NCBI RefSeq assembly: GCF_030547425.1
Contig: NZ_JAUORH010000006.1
Location: forward strand, 95,788 to 159,787
DNA: 64,000 nucleotides
Source: Tenacibaculum sp. 1_MG-2023
GTDB lineage: Bacteria; Bacteroidota; Bacteroidia; Flavobacteriales; Flavobacteriaceae
Direction of reading: 5' to 3'
Position numbers and translations under genes: made by a program. This document shows positions 18,297-27,622 of this stretch, in pieces (the first letter of the stretch is position 1; each line of letters starts with the position of its first letter). A model generated the notes under the pieces. It was not told the DNA's origin. It was given only the letters and a program-made list of their open reading frames with translations, and searched no databases.

Positions 18297-18477
18297 TTCT
18301 TTTTCCCTCAAACCATTTCTCTATAAGTTTTATTTATAAACTAACAATTTTCTACATTATAAAGTATAAGCATACATATAATACTTTAGTTTTTAAATGA
18401 TGCTTTATTTTTTAATGTTGGTCGATGATTAACTAAGTATTAGCGAACAAAAAATTATTAAAATAAGCTTAAAAAAT

Positions 18478-18508
18478 AAAAAACCACAACAAAATGTTGT
18501 GGTTTTTT
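18478..18508. terminator. Terminator, duplicate of the one after fumC
   Basis: The hairpin is identical in sequence to that at 16452-16482. It lies between the LysR gene and a convergent small gene. Confidence 0.85.
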
Positions 18509-18530
18509 ATGTAACGAACTTTTTAAAAAA

Positions 18531-18779
18531 TTATATCTCTTGATATGTATATGTTTTAGCTATTTTTTTTATTCTTTCAGAAGTAACAATTCCTTTTTGA
18601 ACTTCATAATCTTCAGCGGTTTTTCTTGGTATATGAATTGCCCCGTTAGATAACTTTACAGTATATCCAAAATATTCATTTATAAAATGCTCTTTATACG
18701 AACCAATATTCTTATCTATTAAACTTGCTTGTTTAGTAATACCTATTACTCCTTTTTTATTATTTTCTGTCTTTATCAT
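18531..18779 (-). CDS. Hypothetical protein (82 aa)
   Basis: A small soluble protein with a basic N-terminus, a central YFGYTVKLSNGAIHIPRKTAEDY stretch split by a Gly, and a helical Lys-rich C-terminus (TSERIKKIAKTYTYQEI). No family is recognised. It ends at a bidirectional terminator. The size and basic character would suit a small DNA-binding or adaptor protein, but nothing shows this directly. Confidence 0.5.
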   Translation of the reverse strand: MIKTENNKKGVIGITKQASLIDKNIGSYKEHFINEYFGYTVKLSNGAIHIPRKTAEDYEVQKGIVTSERIKKIAKTYTYQEI

Positions 18780-19204
18780 ACTAATTTATTTAAATTTTTA
18801 ATAGTTTCTTTTTACAATTATTTGTGTTTTAAAAACACATACATCACGATAATACACCATTACGCTTACACGTAGTGTATTCTTAGTTATATTAGTTCAA
18901 TCAAAAAATTAAAAGAAATATAGTAAGGATTACTTTTGCTTTTTCAAAGTTTGAAGGTACGGATAACTAATAGCACTACAAAAAAATATCCTTATAATAT
19001 AAAAAAGATTTCTATCCTTCATCGTTGTATTAAGCTATCAACTACTATTGTTTCTAATAATAGTGAATCTTTATAAGGATCCTCTCAAATCAAAATACCT
19101 CCAATTAATACCCAAAAACTAAACGCTTAAGAATTTCTTAAAGTCAACTCTAGCTTATATTCCTTATTTTTAAGGATATAATATCAAACTTAAACTAACC
19201 AAAA
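18780..19204. promoter_or_regulatory. Intergenic region upstream of the catalase-LodA gene, with repeated TATCCTT motifs
   Basis: 425 bases. TATCCTT or its complement appears at 18987-18993, 19013-19019, 19074-19080 and twice in a near-hairpin at 19156-19181 just before the gene. Two further inverted repeats lie at 18851-18881 (AATACAC / GTGTATT) and about 19045-19064. No gene is seen. A repeated operator is possible. A promoter of the TAnnTTTG type was not found. Confidence 0.35.
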
Positions 19205-22200
19205 ATGACAAACCCCTCACAAAAAAAATCTTCATCATGCTGGAACTGCGATGGAGATATTACCCAAGTTACACAACGTTTAAAAGAAATGTTTGTTGAA
19301 ATGGGACAAAAAACTCGTATTGAAAACGGACAACAACCTGCAGAAAGGGCAGTATTTAGAAAACAACACGGTATTGCCTACGGTCGTTTTGTTGTAAACA
19401 AAGATATTGAAGAAAAATTCAAAATCGGAATTTTTACTGGTGATGCTTACGAGTGTGCCGTTCGCTTTTCAAGCGATACAGGACCAACTTCTCCCGATTT
19501 ACATTCAACCTTAGGGGTCGGCTTAAAACTCTTTGGTGTAGAAGGCCCTAAACTATTGGGAGATGGAACGAATGCTGATTTTATATTTCAAAACATCGAC
19601 CGTTTTTTTGCACGTGATGCACAACAAATGTGTAGCTTTACCACAGCTGGTGTTATTGACCGTGATTACGACTCATACATAGCAAAACACCCTGAATTAG
19701 CTAGTATTTTAAAAGCAATGACCAAAGAAGAAGCTAGTGTATTAAGCGCTAGTTATTGGGCTATTCTTCCTTTTAAGTTAGGCGATTCTCAAACTGTAAA
19801 ATATCGTTTAGTTCCTGAAGACACTTATAAAGGAACTCCTTTTAACGATAATAATTATTTAGGTATCGATTTACAACAACGGTTGTTAACCAAAGAAGCT
19901 ACCTTCCGTTTCGAAATACAATTGCGTACCAACGATGCTACTATGCCTTTAGATGATGCACAGGTAGTTTGGAGCACAGAAGAAAGTCCGTATATATGTA
20001 TTGCAAAATTACATTTACCTCAACAAGATGTGGCTAGTATTGGGCAAGCAGAGTTTGGAAGCAACTTAGCTTTCAATATTTGGAGAACCTTACCTCAACA
20101 TGAGCCCTTAGGTTCTATTGCACAAGCAAGAAAAGTAGTGTATGCGGCAAGTGCTGAAGCACGACATCAAGCCAACGGACAGCAATTACAAGATCCCAAA
20201 GAAATCAATCCACAGTTTGAAGGTAACACCGATGAAAATAGTGACTGTATCGTAAAAGCAGGTATCTACCCTCCTATTGGCGTGATGCGTGTAGGAAATA
20301 GTGAAAACGAATATTTTATTGGTCCGTTGGTTGACAATCCTGAACCACAAATCGATCCGTATGCCTATCGCGATAAAACAGGTGCCTTAAAAAGACAAGC
20401 AGCACAGTTTAGAGTTTACGGATTCAATGCTGCAGGAAAAGCGGTGAAAGAATTAACCTCTGAAAATGCAAAAATTACGTGGCATAGCCATTTAGCCAAT
20501 CAAAAATCGTCTTGGTATCAGTTCAATATTGCCTTAGATATTCCTGAAGCTGCTGACGTGCCTCCTTCTATGTTACGAAATATTGATGTAAAAGATCGTA
20601 ATTCATTATTAATTGACGGAGGCGCAAAATCTATTACCGGTACCAATGTTAAAGAAGGACCTTTCTTTGAAGGTGAATTTCTTTCAAAAAAAGTGTACTT
20701 AGGTGAAATGCGTACCGATGAAAAAGGACGTTTAGTGATGTTAGGCGGACATGGGAAATCGGAAAACATCAACGGTGATATTGCCATTACGTTTGCAAAT
20801 AACGAAGGTTGGTACGATGATATTTCGGACGGTCCTGTTACTGCGGAAGTTGAATACGAAGGAACAAAATTAAAAGTAGATCCAGCCTGGGTTATTTGTG
20901 CTCCACCAGATTATGCACCTATGCAAAAATCGGTACGTACAATGTGGGATTTAATGCGTGATGTAGCCGTAAAGTCTAAAATGTTGGTGCGTCCTACCAG
21001 ACCATCGTTTACCAAAGACATATTACCAATTTTCCAACGTATGACCGATTTACAATGGGTAAATGCAGGTTTTGCAGGAGCTTTTGGTTTTGGAGGTCAG
21101 TTTGATTATACCACTAACGAATGGATAAAGCGATTAGGAAATCCGTCGCCTGCCTATATGGAAATGCGAAGAACTATTTCTAACAACTTCCGTCGTTTTG
21201 ATGTGTCAGGAGCAGAAGCTCCTCAACTATGGCCTTGGTTATATGGTGATGCCATTAGCATTCCTGCTACAGGTTCTGTACGTCAACACGCTACCTTATC
21301 AGATTTACAATTAGAGTTTTTAGATCAATGGGTACAAGGTGACTTTGATGCAGATTATGTAGATATGACCGGATGCCCACACACACCTAAACCACCAACA
21401 ATAGATGAACTTCCTGTTGCTGAACAGCCTGATATGTTAACCAAAGCTGCTATGGAATTCTGTTTAGCTGATGCTTTTCACCCTGGCTGTGAAATGACCT
21501 GGCCTATGCGTTCTTCTGGTATGTACATGGCTCCATTTAGAATTAAACATGCACCTAAAACACCGCCTGTTAATACTACATATTATGGTCCGATGATGAA
21601 TAACGATATATTACCATTAGCAAAAGGTCCTATTTTAGGCGGACAAGTAGCTGGGAGTATTACGCGTTGGATGGCAATTCCTTGGCAAACAGATACAGCA
21701 AGTTGTAGAGATGGATACACTAGTGAATACGATCCATATTTACCAACGTTTTGGCCTGCTAGAGTGCCGAATAACGTTTTAAATGAAGAACGTTATAAAG
21801 AGACAGTAGATCCTAATTTATCAGAAGAAACCCGTATTCAGGCCTTTAATTTCCGTTCCGATTGGCTAGATAATCTTCCGTTAGACGGTGAAGCACCTAC
21901 CTATACAAATCAAATTAATAGCATGATTAAGTATTTTGATAAGTTAGCCGTGGTACAAAAGCGTCCAGGGGTTGCACACGATCCTAATTTCCCTAAAGAA
22001 ATGCAAGTGGGTATTACTCCTACTCCAGAACAAGAAGCAGCACTATTAAAAACTACCATACAAGATTTACAAGGTGTTTTAACTGCTAAACATACATTAA
22101 AGAAAGGAGTTCAAAATACAATAGATGCAGCCGTAGACAAACTATCACACGATAATTTATTAAACGAGCAATATATATTGGAAGATGCTCAACGTAGTTT

Positions 22201-22393
22201 ATTAACGTTGACTGAAGATGAACTAGCAGAAGGTTTTAAAGCAACACCAAATGTTATTAAAACCATACATTTAATTGCTTCTAAGTTACACCATATGAAA
22301 CAGTCTGATTCACACCAAGAAACTACTCCAAAAAGAGTTGAAGTTGGTATTCCTGAGAAAATGACACGTTTTTCAAGGTATACTCCTAAATAA
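19205..22393 (+). CDS. Catalase-domain / LodA-GoxA-family CTQ oxidase fusion
   Basis: 1062 residues in two parts. Residues about 20-330 are a minimal catalase-related heme domain. Distal-side His55 sits in the AERAVFRKQHGIAYGRF context, and Arg309 and Tyr313 keep the R-x3-Y spacing of the proximal heme ligand. From about 350 the chain is LodA/GoxA-like (GIYPPIGVMRVGNSENEYFIGP). Cys753 in EFCLADAFHPG and Trp827 in IPWQTDTASC fit the Cys and Trp that become the cysteine tryptophylquinone cofactor. LodA-type enzymes oxidise amino-acid amines and release H2O2, which the heme domain could consume or use. No signal peptide. The LodB-like partner gene follows six bases on. Confidence 0.85.
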   Translation: MTNPSQKKSSSCWNCDGDITQVTQRLKEMFVEMGQKTRIENGQQPAERAVFRKQHGIAYGRFVVNKDIEEKFKIGIFTGDAYECAVRFSSDTGPTSPDLHSTLGVGLKLFGVEGPKLLGDGTNADFIFQNIDRFFARDAQQMCSFTTAGVIDRDYDSYIAKHPELASILKAMTKEEASVLSASYWAILPFKLGDSQTVKYRLVPEDTYKGTPFNDNNYLGIDLQQRLLTKEATFRFEIQLRTNDATMPLDDAQVVWSTEESPYICIAKLHLPQQDVASIGQAEFGSNLAFNIWRTLPQHEPLGSIAQARKVVYAASAEARHQANGQQLQDPKEINPQFEGNTDENSDCIVKAGIYPPIGVMRVGNSENEYFIGPLVDNPEPQIDPYAYRDKTGALKRQAAQFRVYGFNAAGKAVKELTSENAKITWHSHLANQKSSWYQFNIALDIPEAADVPPSMLRNIDVKDRNSLLIDGGAKSITGTNVKEGPFFEGEFLSKKVYLGEMRTDEKGRLVMLGGHGKSENINGDIAITFANNEGWYDDISDGPVTAEVEYEGTKLKVDPAWVICAPPDYAPMQKSVRTMWDLMRDVAVKSKMLVRPTRPSFTKDILPIFQRMTDLQWVNAGFAGAFGFGGQFDYTTNEWIKRLGNPSPAYMEMRRTISNNFRRFDVSGAEAPQLWPWLYGDAISIPATGSVRQHATLSDLQLEFLDQWVQGDFDADYVDMTGCPHTPKPPTIDELPVAEQPDMLTKAAMEFCLADAFHPGCEMTWPMRSSGMYMAPFRIKHAPKTPPVNTTYYGPMMNNDILPLAKGPILGGQVAGSITRWMAIPWQTDTASCRDGYTSEYDPYLPTFWPARVPNNVLNEERYKETVDPNLSEETRIQAFNFRSDWLDNLPLDGEAPTYTNQINSMIKYFDKLAVVQKRPGVAHDPNFPKEMQVGITPTPEQEAALLKTTIQDLQGVLTAKHTLKKGVQNTIDAAVDKLSHDNLLNEQYILEDAQRSLLTLTEDELAEGFKATPNVIKTIHLIASKLHHMKQSDSHQETTPKRVEVGIPEKMTRFSRYTPK

Positions 22394-22398
22394 TATAA

Positions 22399-23538
22399 AT
22401 GTTGAAAGAATATAATAGTACTACTGACATACTAATTATAGGTGGTGGCATTGCAGGTTGCATTGCCGCCATTTCTTTAGTTAATCATTATAATGTTACT
22501 CTACTGGATAAACTGGTTGAACCTGTTGATAGAATTGGAGAATCATTAGCTCCTTCTGCACAACGGATTTTAAAAGAGCTGAATCTATTAGAAAACGAAT
22601 CGGATTCTATAAAACAAACCATATTCCGTAATAATTTAGGAATGCAATCTTACTGGGGAAGTAATCAACTTCAAATTATTGATCATTTGAGAAACCCCGA
22701 TGGTTTTTCAAGAAGTTTAGATAGAAAGAACTTTGAAGTTTACTTAAGAAAGAGTGCTTCTGAAAGAGGGGTTAACTGTATCTGGGGAACACGATTTTCT
22801 AGTAGTTCTTATGAAGATAACCACTGGAAAGTAATAACAAAGTCTGATGATTTAAAAAACAGAATTACACATACCACTCATGCTAAGTTTGTAGTTGATG
22901 CCACTGGTAGACAATCACATTTTACCAAAAGCTTAGATATAAAGCGTACACGATATGATAAATTAATCTCTTGTTGGATGAGCTTGCCTAACACACAAGA
23001 AAATACCATGAGTACCATTGTTGCTAATGAATTAGGTTGGTGGTATAGTGCTATAGTTCCTAACAACAAAAGAGTCATAGCTTTTCAAACAGATGCTGAT
23101 TTAGTAGATAGAAATACGTTTAAACATCTAGATTCTTTTTTAGCTTTTACCAAACAACACGAACTCTTTGCTTCTTTGGTTGAAGGTAACGAAGCAAGTA
23201 TTAACTTCCATGGTACGGTAAGTGCCAATTCTACTCGTTTAGAACAGGTAACTGGTAAACAATGGGTTGCTTTGGGCGATGCTGCTATGAGTTTTGATCC
23301 ACTTTCTTCTCAGGGAATGTTTAACGCTATGGCGAATGCTATGCAGCTTCAAAAGTTACTTATAAATATTGACTTTATTAAGGATTTACATCCTGATAAG
23401 ATGGAACAATTCAATATATTATATAGTCAACAAATACAACAAGTTTGGAATCATTACCTAAAGCATAAAAACTTTTTTTATAGTACTGAAACTCGATGGA
23501 AAGAAGCTTCTTTTTGGAAAAGGCGCAGTATTAGCTGA
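22399..23538 (+). CDS. LodB-like FAD-dependent oxidoreductase
   Basis: 379 residues. The FAD-binding GGGIAG is at residues 15-20 and the halogenase/hydroxylase-type GDAAMSFDPLSSQG is at 293-306. In Marinomonas and Pseudoalteromonas the LodB/GoxB flavoproteins are needed to form the tryptophylquinone cofactor in LodA/GoxA. Position six bases after the LodA-like fusion gene makes that the best assignment. A general tryptophan-halogenase-like role is the alternative but lacks support from context. Confidence 0.82.
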   Translation: MLKEYNSTTDILIIGGGIAGCIAAISLVNHYNVTLLDKLVEPVDRIGESLAPSAQRILKELNLLENESDSIKQTIFRNNLGMQSYWGSNQLQIIDHLRNPDGFSRSLDRKNFEVYLRKSASERGVNCIWGTRFSSSSYEDNHWKVITKSDDLKNRITHTTHAKFVVDATGRQSHFTKSLDIKRTRYDKLISCWMSLPNTQENTMSTIVANELGWWYSAIVPNNKRVIAFQTDADLVDRNTFKHLDSFLAFTKQHELFASLVEGNEASINFHGTVSANSTRLEQVTGKQWVALGDAAMSFDPLSSQGMFNAMANAMQLQKLLINIDFIKDLHPDKMEQFNILYSQQIQQVWNHYLKHKNFFYSTETRWKEASFWKRRSIS

Positions 23539-23682
23539 TAATTTTAGGTACTTATATTTATGAGATTTAACTATGTTGAACCTCATTCATGATAGTTAGA
23601 AAAATATTTTAAAGCTCCTAACATACAACTATAAAATTTCTCTGTCCTCGCCTTCTTTGAAATGACGGTTTACGATTGTAAA

Positions 23683-23735
23683 TTTGTTACTCCTTTTAAA
23701 AAGATTCCTCTCTATCGTTCGGAATGACTGTGATT
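23683..23735. repeat. Dispersed GTCATTCC-family repeat
   Basis: GTTACTCCTTTTAA, then AGATTCCTC, then GTTCGGAATGAC. It nearly matches 38634-38685 over about 47 bases, and a degenerate copy lies just upstream (23640-23668). It falls between the lodB-like gene and the convergent cytochrome gene. Confidence 0.6.
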
Positions 23736-23766
23736 TTGAGTAAAACATGCCAACAACTAACAAAAA

Positions 23767-23806
23767 TAAAACCTCCCCAGTAACTAAATAGACTGGAGAG
23801 GCTTTT
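23767..23806. terminator. Terminator between convergent lodB-like and heme-lipoprotein genes
   Basis: CCTCcCCAGT pairs with ACTGGaGAGG (one mismatch) and is flanked by A and T runs. Confidence 0.75.
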
Positions 23807-23828
23807 TGTAAAGTCAATCTTAAAAACT

Positions 23829-25334
23829 TTACTTTAAGCTGTTTTTCATAAAGTCTTCTACTTCTTGCTTTGCTTTTAAAGCTTCTACTTGATTAAATGT
23901 TTTTCCTTCTCCTCTTAATAAGTATGCGTTAAATATGTGACTTATATACAATGGCGATTTCTTATCTGTTGAAAAGTTTACAGCGTTATGACAACTAAAA
24001 CAGTTTGCTAGGTTTGATGCATTAATGTCTTTTAAGCTACTTTTAAAAGTTTGTGTATATGTTTCCATAGTAACATTAGCACAGTTTACCGATCCTCTTG
24101 CTACTGAAGTACTGTCTGGTGTTGCATTTCCTATGTTTCCTCCTAAATTATTTATTGTAGCAGTTTGCTCTTCAGGTGTCAATCCATCTGTATCAATCCA
24201 AAGAGAACCGTTGTAGAAATAGTTTTTCCATACATCAGTTAAATTCTCTTTTACACAAAGATTAAGATTCTCTATGTTATTAAAGTTTATAGGTTCTTCT
24301 TGGCTTGTGTTCATAAAGTTCCCTACGCTATCTCTTGGAACTCCATACTTAAATAAATCATACGCTTTGTATGGTAACTTCACACTATCATTACTCCATG
24401 TAATTCCATCAATTCCAGTAGTACTAATTTTTTCAAAAAGTAATTTATCAGTAGCAGAGGTTGCTTTGTTTTCTTTCCAGTTATAGTTTGGTGCTAAATC
24501 GTCATGTTCAAACGTAGCCCAAATAAATTCTGGATGATTCTCTACAATTCCTACAACATGCATTCCTAACAGTGCTACCTTTGTATTAGTATATGTTGTT
24601 CCGTCTGTACTCAACGCCGCTACCGTTGTATAGTAGTTATCAATTTCTTCTTCAGCAATAGCCGTAACAGGTGTCCATGATACTTTTAACTCTAAAGAAC
24701 CTACAGGAAAAGATGCTTGATTATCTTGACTCAAAGTTCCGTTAACTATAGAATCTCTATACTTTCTTGATGCCTCTCTCATGGTAGAACTTATGTGAAT
24801 TGAATAAAATACTGTTTCTGATACTCCTTCTTTGTTATACTCAGGATTTGTTTTTAATATTCCTCCTGAACCTGCTTGGGCTGTATCTTCTAATACTACA
24901 GCAGCTCCTTGTTTGGGAACTACATCTTGCATATGCGATGTTACTTGGTGCATTTTCTTAGGGTTTAAAAATAACGGTAACATTTCTCCTACATACAGAG
25001 GAACTTCTTTTCCTTCTTGTTTTACTACTAATTTTTCTATTTGATATTCTGGTTTGGTAAGCCATAAAAACTTTTGCCAAGACCATTGGTGAAAAATTGC
25101 ATTGGTTGTGCTCGATACATCAAACGGACTTCCTTTTCCTTCAGCAGGGGCTGGGGTTTGTGTGTGAGGAAACCAATCACTTTCACATAAACTTTCGGTT
25201 GCTGTTTTGTTGTAAGCTACTTTTGCTACTTGCTCTACAGCATCATTTCCTTTTTTCTCCTTTTTACAAGAATAAAAAAACACAACACTCATTACTAGCA
25301 TTGTATTTAAAATAAGTTTGGTTGTTAATTTCAT
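23829..25334 (-). CDS. Lipoprotein with a single c-type heme motif
   Basis: 501 residues. MKLTTKLILNTMLVMSVVFFYSC is interrupted only by the lipobox Cys and forms a lipoprotein signal. The body is not a recognised domain. The heme-attachment motif CFSCH lies at about residues 445-449, after NLAN and before a C-terminal helix. Probably an outer- or inner-membrane-anchored electron-transfer or oxidase-associated protein. It converges on the catalase-LodA/lodB pair, and I infer, weakly, a related redox role. A single CxxCH could be fortuitous, but the NCFSCHN context is typical of cytochromes. Confidence 0.65.
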   Translation of the reverse strand: MKLTTKLILNTMLVMSVVFFYSCKKEKKGNDAVEQVAKVAYNKTATESLCESDWFPHTQTPAPAEGKGSPFDVSSTTNAIFHQWSWQKFLWLTKPEYQIEKLVVKQEGKEVPLYVGEMLPLFLNPKKMHQVTSHMQDVVPKQGAAVVLEDTAQAGSGGILKTNPEYNKEGVSETVFYSIHISSTMREASRKYRDSIVNGTLSQDNQASFPVGSLELKVSWTPVTAIAEEEIDNYYTTVAALSTDGTTYTNTKVALLGMHVVGIVENHPEFIWATFEHDDLAPNYNWKENKATSATDKLLFEKISTTGIDGITWSNDSVKLPYKAYDLFKYGVPRDSVGNFMNTSQEEPINFNNIENLNLCVKENLTDVWKNYFYNGSLWIDTDGLTPEEQTATINNLGGNIGNATPDSTSVARGSVNCANVTMETYTQTFKSSLKDINASNLANCFSCHNAVNFSTDKKSPLYISHIFNAYLLRGEGKTFNQVEALKAKQEVEDFMKNSLK

Positions 25335-25497
25335 GATTGATTAGTTTTTGATAATAGTTACAAATTAGAGAATATTTTACTAGCCTATTAAAAAAGATGT
25401 CATAACCCCATAAATTACAGTTATAAAAAGCTGTTTTTTGATACCAAGTGTAAGTAATCTTTATATTTCTACTTTAAAAAATATTTTATTTAGTAAC

Positions 25498-25524
25498 TTG
25501 AACCAAAGAAAAGACTTAGTTTTG
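25498..25524 (+). promoter_or_regulatory. Candidate promoter of the nucleoside deaminase gene
   Basis: TTG at 25498-25500, a 16-base spacer, then TAGTTTTG at 25517-25524. The spacer is one base short of the common range. Confidence 0.5.
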
Positions 25525-25550
25525 TAACCCTTTTTTATAAAAATTAAACA

Positions 25551-26024
25551 ATGAATACACACGAAGAATATATGAGTGAAGCTGTAAAAGCAGCTTTAAA
25601 AGGAATGCAAAACAATGAAGGAGGACCTTTTGGGTGCATTGTAGTAAAGGATGGAGAAATTATTGGCCGAGGAAATAACAAAGTTACCTCTACTAACGAC
25701 CCAACAGCTCACGCAGAAGTAACTGCTATTCGTGATGCTTGTAAAAATATAGGTTCTTTTCAGTTAGACGGTTGTGTGGTGTATACCTCTTGCGAACCAT
25801 GCCCTATGTGTTTAGGTGCTATTTATTGGGCGCGTCCTGATAAAGTTTTTTACGGTAGCAACCAACAAGATGCTGCTGATATTGGTTTTGATGACGAGTT
25901 TATTTACAAAGAAATTCCACTGCCTTACGAAAAAAGAAGTATTCCGTTTGAACAAATAGGACGCGATATTGCGCTAGAACCTTTCCAGAAATGGTCTGAG
26001 AAAGAAGATAAAGTTGAGTATTAG
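25551..26024 (+). CDS. Nucleoside/guanine deaminase (CDA fold)
   Basis: 157 residues. Zinc ligands and catalytic Glu: HAE at 54-56 and CEPCPMC at 81-87 (PCxxC). The C-terminal segment (FIYKEIPLPYEKRSIPFEQI) resembles the domain-swapped tail of Bacillus-type guanine deaminase, which has nearly the same length. It would convert guanine to xanthine in purine salvage. A TadA-type tRNA deaminase is less likely given this tail. Confidence 0.82.
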   Translation: MNTHEEYMSEAVKAALKGMQNNEGGPFGCIVVKDGEIIGRGNNKVTSTNDPTAHAEVTAIRDACKNIGSFQLDGCVVYTSCEPCPMCLGAIYWARPDKVFYGSNQQDAADIGFDDEFIYKEIPLPYEKRSIPFEQIGRDIALEPFQKWSEKEDKVEY

Positions 26025-26072
26025 AGTAAATAACCTCGAGATATTATACCCTTTGGCGGTGCCAATAAAGTT

Positions 26073-26105
26073 CCCTTTGTAGTTTTTACAAAGGGTTTCT
26101 TTTTT
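26073..26105 (+). terminator. Terminator after the deaminase gene
   Basis: CCCTTTGTA / TACAAAGGG with a 5-base T-rich loop and a T-rich tail. Confidence 0.88.
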
Positions 26106-26112
26106 ATTACAC

Positions 26113-26322
26113 TTAAGAATCTAATACTTTTTTAGCCTCTTCATATTCTTCTTTGGTGATTTCACCTTTTGCAAAACGTCTTTTAAGTATTTCTAATGGA
26201 GATTCTTTTTTTGTTACTTGGAATAAAGAACTGTAAAACAAGAAAAAGAATACTCCTATTACTATCCAAACAATCCACCATACAAAGTGCATTCCCCAAA
26301 AATGTCCGTCGTGATAATGCAT
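26113..26322 (-). CDS. SHOCT-domain membrane protein
   Basis: 69 residues. A His/Trp-rich start (MHYHDGHFWGMHF) leads to one membrane span (WIVWIVIGVFFFLFYSSLF), then a short C-terminal SHOCT motif (PLEILKRRFAKGEITKEEYEEAKKVL). Such proteins are often oligomer-forming membrane adaptors. The His-rich N-terminus could bind metal, but that is inference. Convergent with the deaminase gene. Confidence 0.8.
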   Translation of the reverse strand: MHYHDGHFWGMHFVWWIVWIVIGVFFFLFYSSLFQVTKKESPLEILKRRFAKGEITKEEYEEAKKVLDS

Positions 26323-26461
26323 AACTATTTAGTTTTTATATTAAAACAACACTAAATTACGGAATTACACATCTGAATTTCAACTAAATACAGTTTTAAA
26401 TATAAGTTTTGCAACATGTCTTTTTCTTTTCAGTCTTTAATATAAAATTAAAAAGATTTAT

Positions 26462-27454
26462 ATGAAACTACTTACACTATTATTATCGTTATGTATTTAT
26501 TCAACATCCTTTAGCCAAAGAACAAAAGACTTAAAGACTTTTAAACACCATTCTATAGTAACAAATAAAGACACCATTAACTATCATACATACGTTAAAA
26601 AAGATATTGAATCTACAAATGTTCTTCTCTTATATATTCAAGGATCAAAAGCAATGTCACTATATCAAACAATGAAAGAAAATGGAAAAACGTATGTTGG
26701 AACAACATTGCCTCTTGATTTTAACCTTTTACCTGATAATTATCTATTTATTGTAATATCTAAAAAAGGCTTTCCTTTCTTAACAAAAATGGATGAGGAG
26801 TTTCCTGTTCCTAAATCATATTATGAAAACCAAACATTAGCGTATCGAACTCATCAAGCTAACCAAGTAATTAACAGTATAACTAAAAAGTATCCAAATA
26901 AATTCAAAAAAGTTATTGCTCTCGGACACTCTGAAGGGAGCGATGTTGTTGCCAAATTAGGAACCGTGAATACTAGTATAACTCATTTTGGGTATTTGTC
27001 TGGTGGAGGTAACACTCAGTTTATTGACTTTATTACATTTACTAGAAAGAAATTAGCTAAAGGGTTAATTAGTGAAAAAGAAGCACAAAGAGAGATTAGT
27101 TCAATATTAGAAGATTTTAAAAAAATAATGGCAAACCCTAATGCTACCGATAAATATTGGGCAGGTAAAAACAATAGTTATAAAAGATGGAGTTCTTTTT
27201 CTAAGCCACCAATTAACAATTTATTAAAAATTTCAAAGCCTCTATTTGTAGCTATTGGAACAAAAGACCAGGCTGTAGCTCCTGAATCCGCTTACCTAAT
27301 TCCAATAGAGTTTATTAGGAAACAGAAAAACAATTTAACATTCAAGGCTTATTCAGGTTTAGACCATAGTTTTGGAAAAGAACTAGAGAATGGAAAATAT
27401 GAAAAGTATTGGAACGTTGTTTTTAAAGATTTTTTGAACTGGGTAAATCAATAA
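26462..27454 (+). CDS. Secreted alpha/beta hydrolase
   Basis: 330 residues with a signal peptide (MKLLTLLLSLCIYSTSFSQ). The nucleophile elbow GHSEG gives Ser157; Asp269 in GTKDQAV and His302 in GLDHSFG complete a credible Ser-Asp-His triad in the normal order. The fold resembles dienelactone-hydrolase or acyl-peptide esterase-type enzymes. Probably periplasmic. Substrate unknown. Confidence 0.75.
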   Translation: MKLLTLLLSLCIYSTSFSQRTKDLKTFKHHSIVTNKDTINYHTYVKKDIESTNVLLLYIQGSKAMSLYQTMKENGKTYVGTTLPLDFNLLPDNYLFIVISKKGFPFLTKMDEEFPVPKSYYENQTLAYRTHQANQVINSITKKYPNKFKKVIALGHSEGSDVVAKLGTVNTSITHFGYLSGGGNTQFIDFITFTRKKLAKGLISEKEAQREISSILEDFKKIMANPNATDKYWAGKNNSYKRWSSFSKPPINNLLKISKPLFVAIGTKDQAVAPESAYLIPIEFIRKQKNNLTFKAYSGLDHSFGKELENGKYEKYWNVVFKDFLNWVNQ

Positions 27455-27622
27455 TAAAAGAATATAAAACAGCTTTAAAACCTAGTATATTTTATTTTAA
27501 CCTATACTAACAAAGAGCTTATAAAAAGCTTACCTTTTGTGGGTGATAAGTTTTCAGCTTTCGGGTTAAGAATAATAGCTTATCCAAAATAAAAAAAGAA
27601 TAATATACTAGCAACAGCTTAA

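Noticed and set aside
23629..23817. 62-aa minus-strand frame
   Set aside because: It translates the dispersed repeat and the terminator. The same repeat gives a similar peptide in the false N-terminus of the gene at 38568, which shows both are non-coding.
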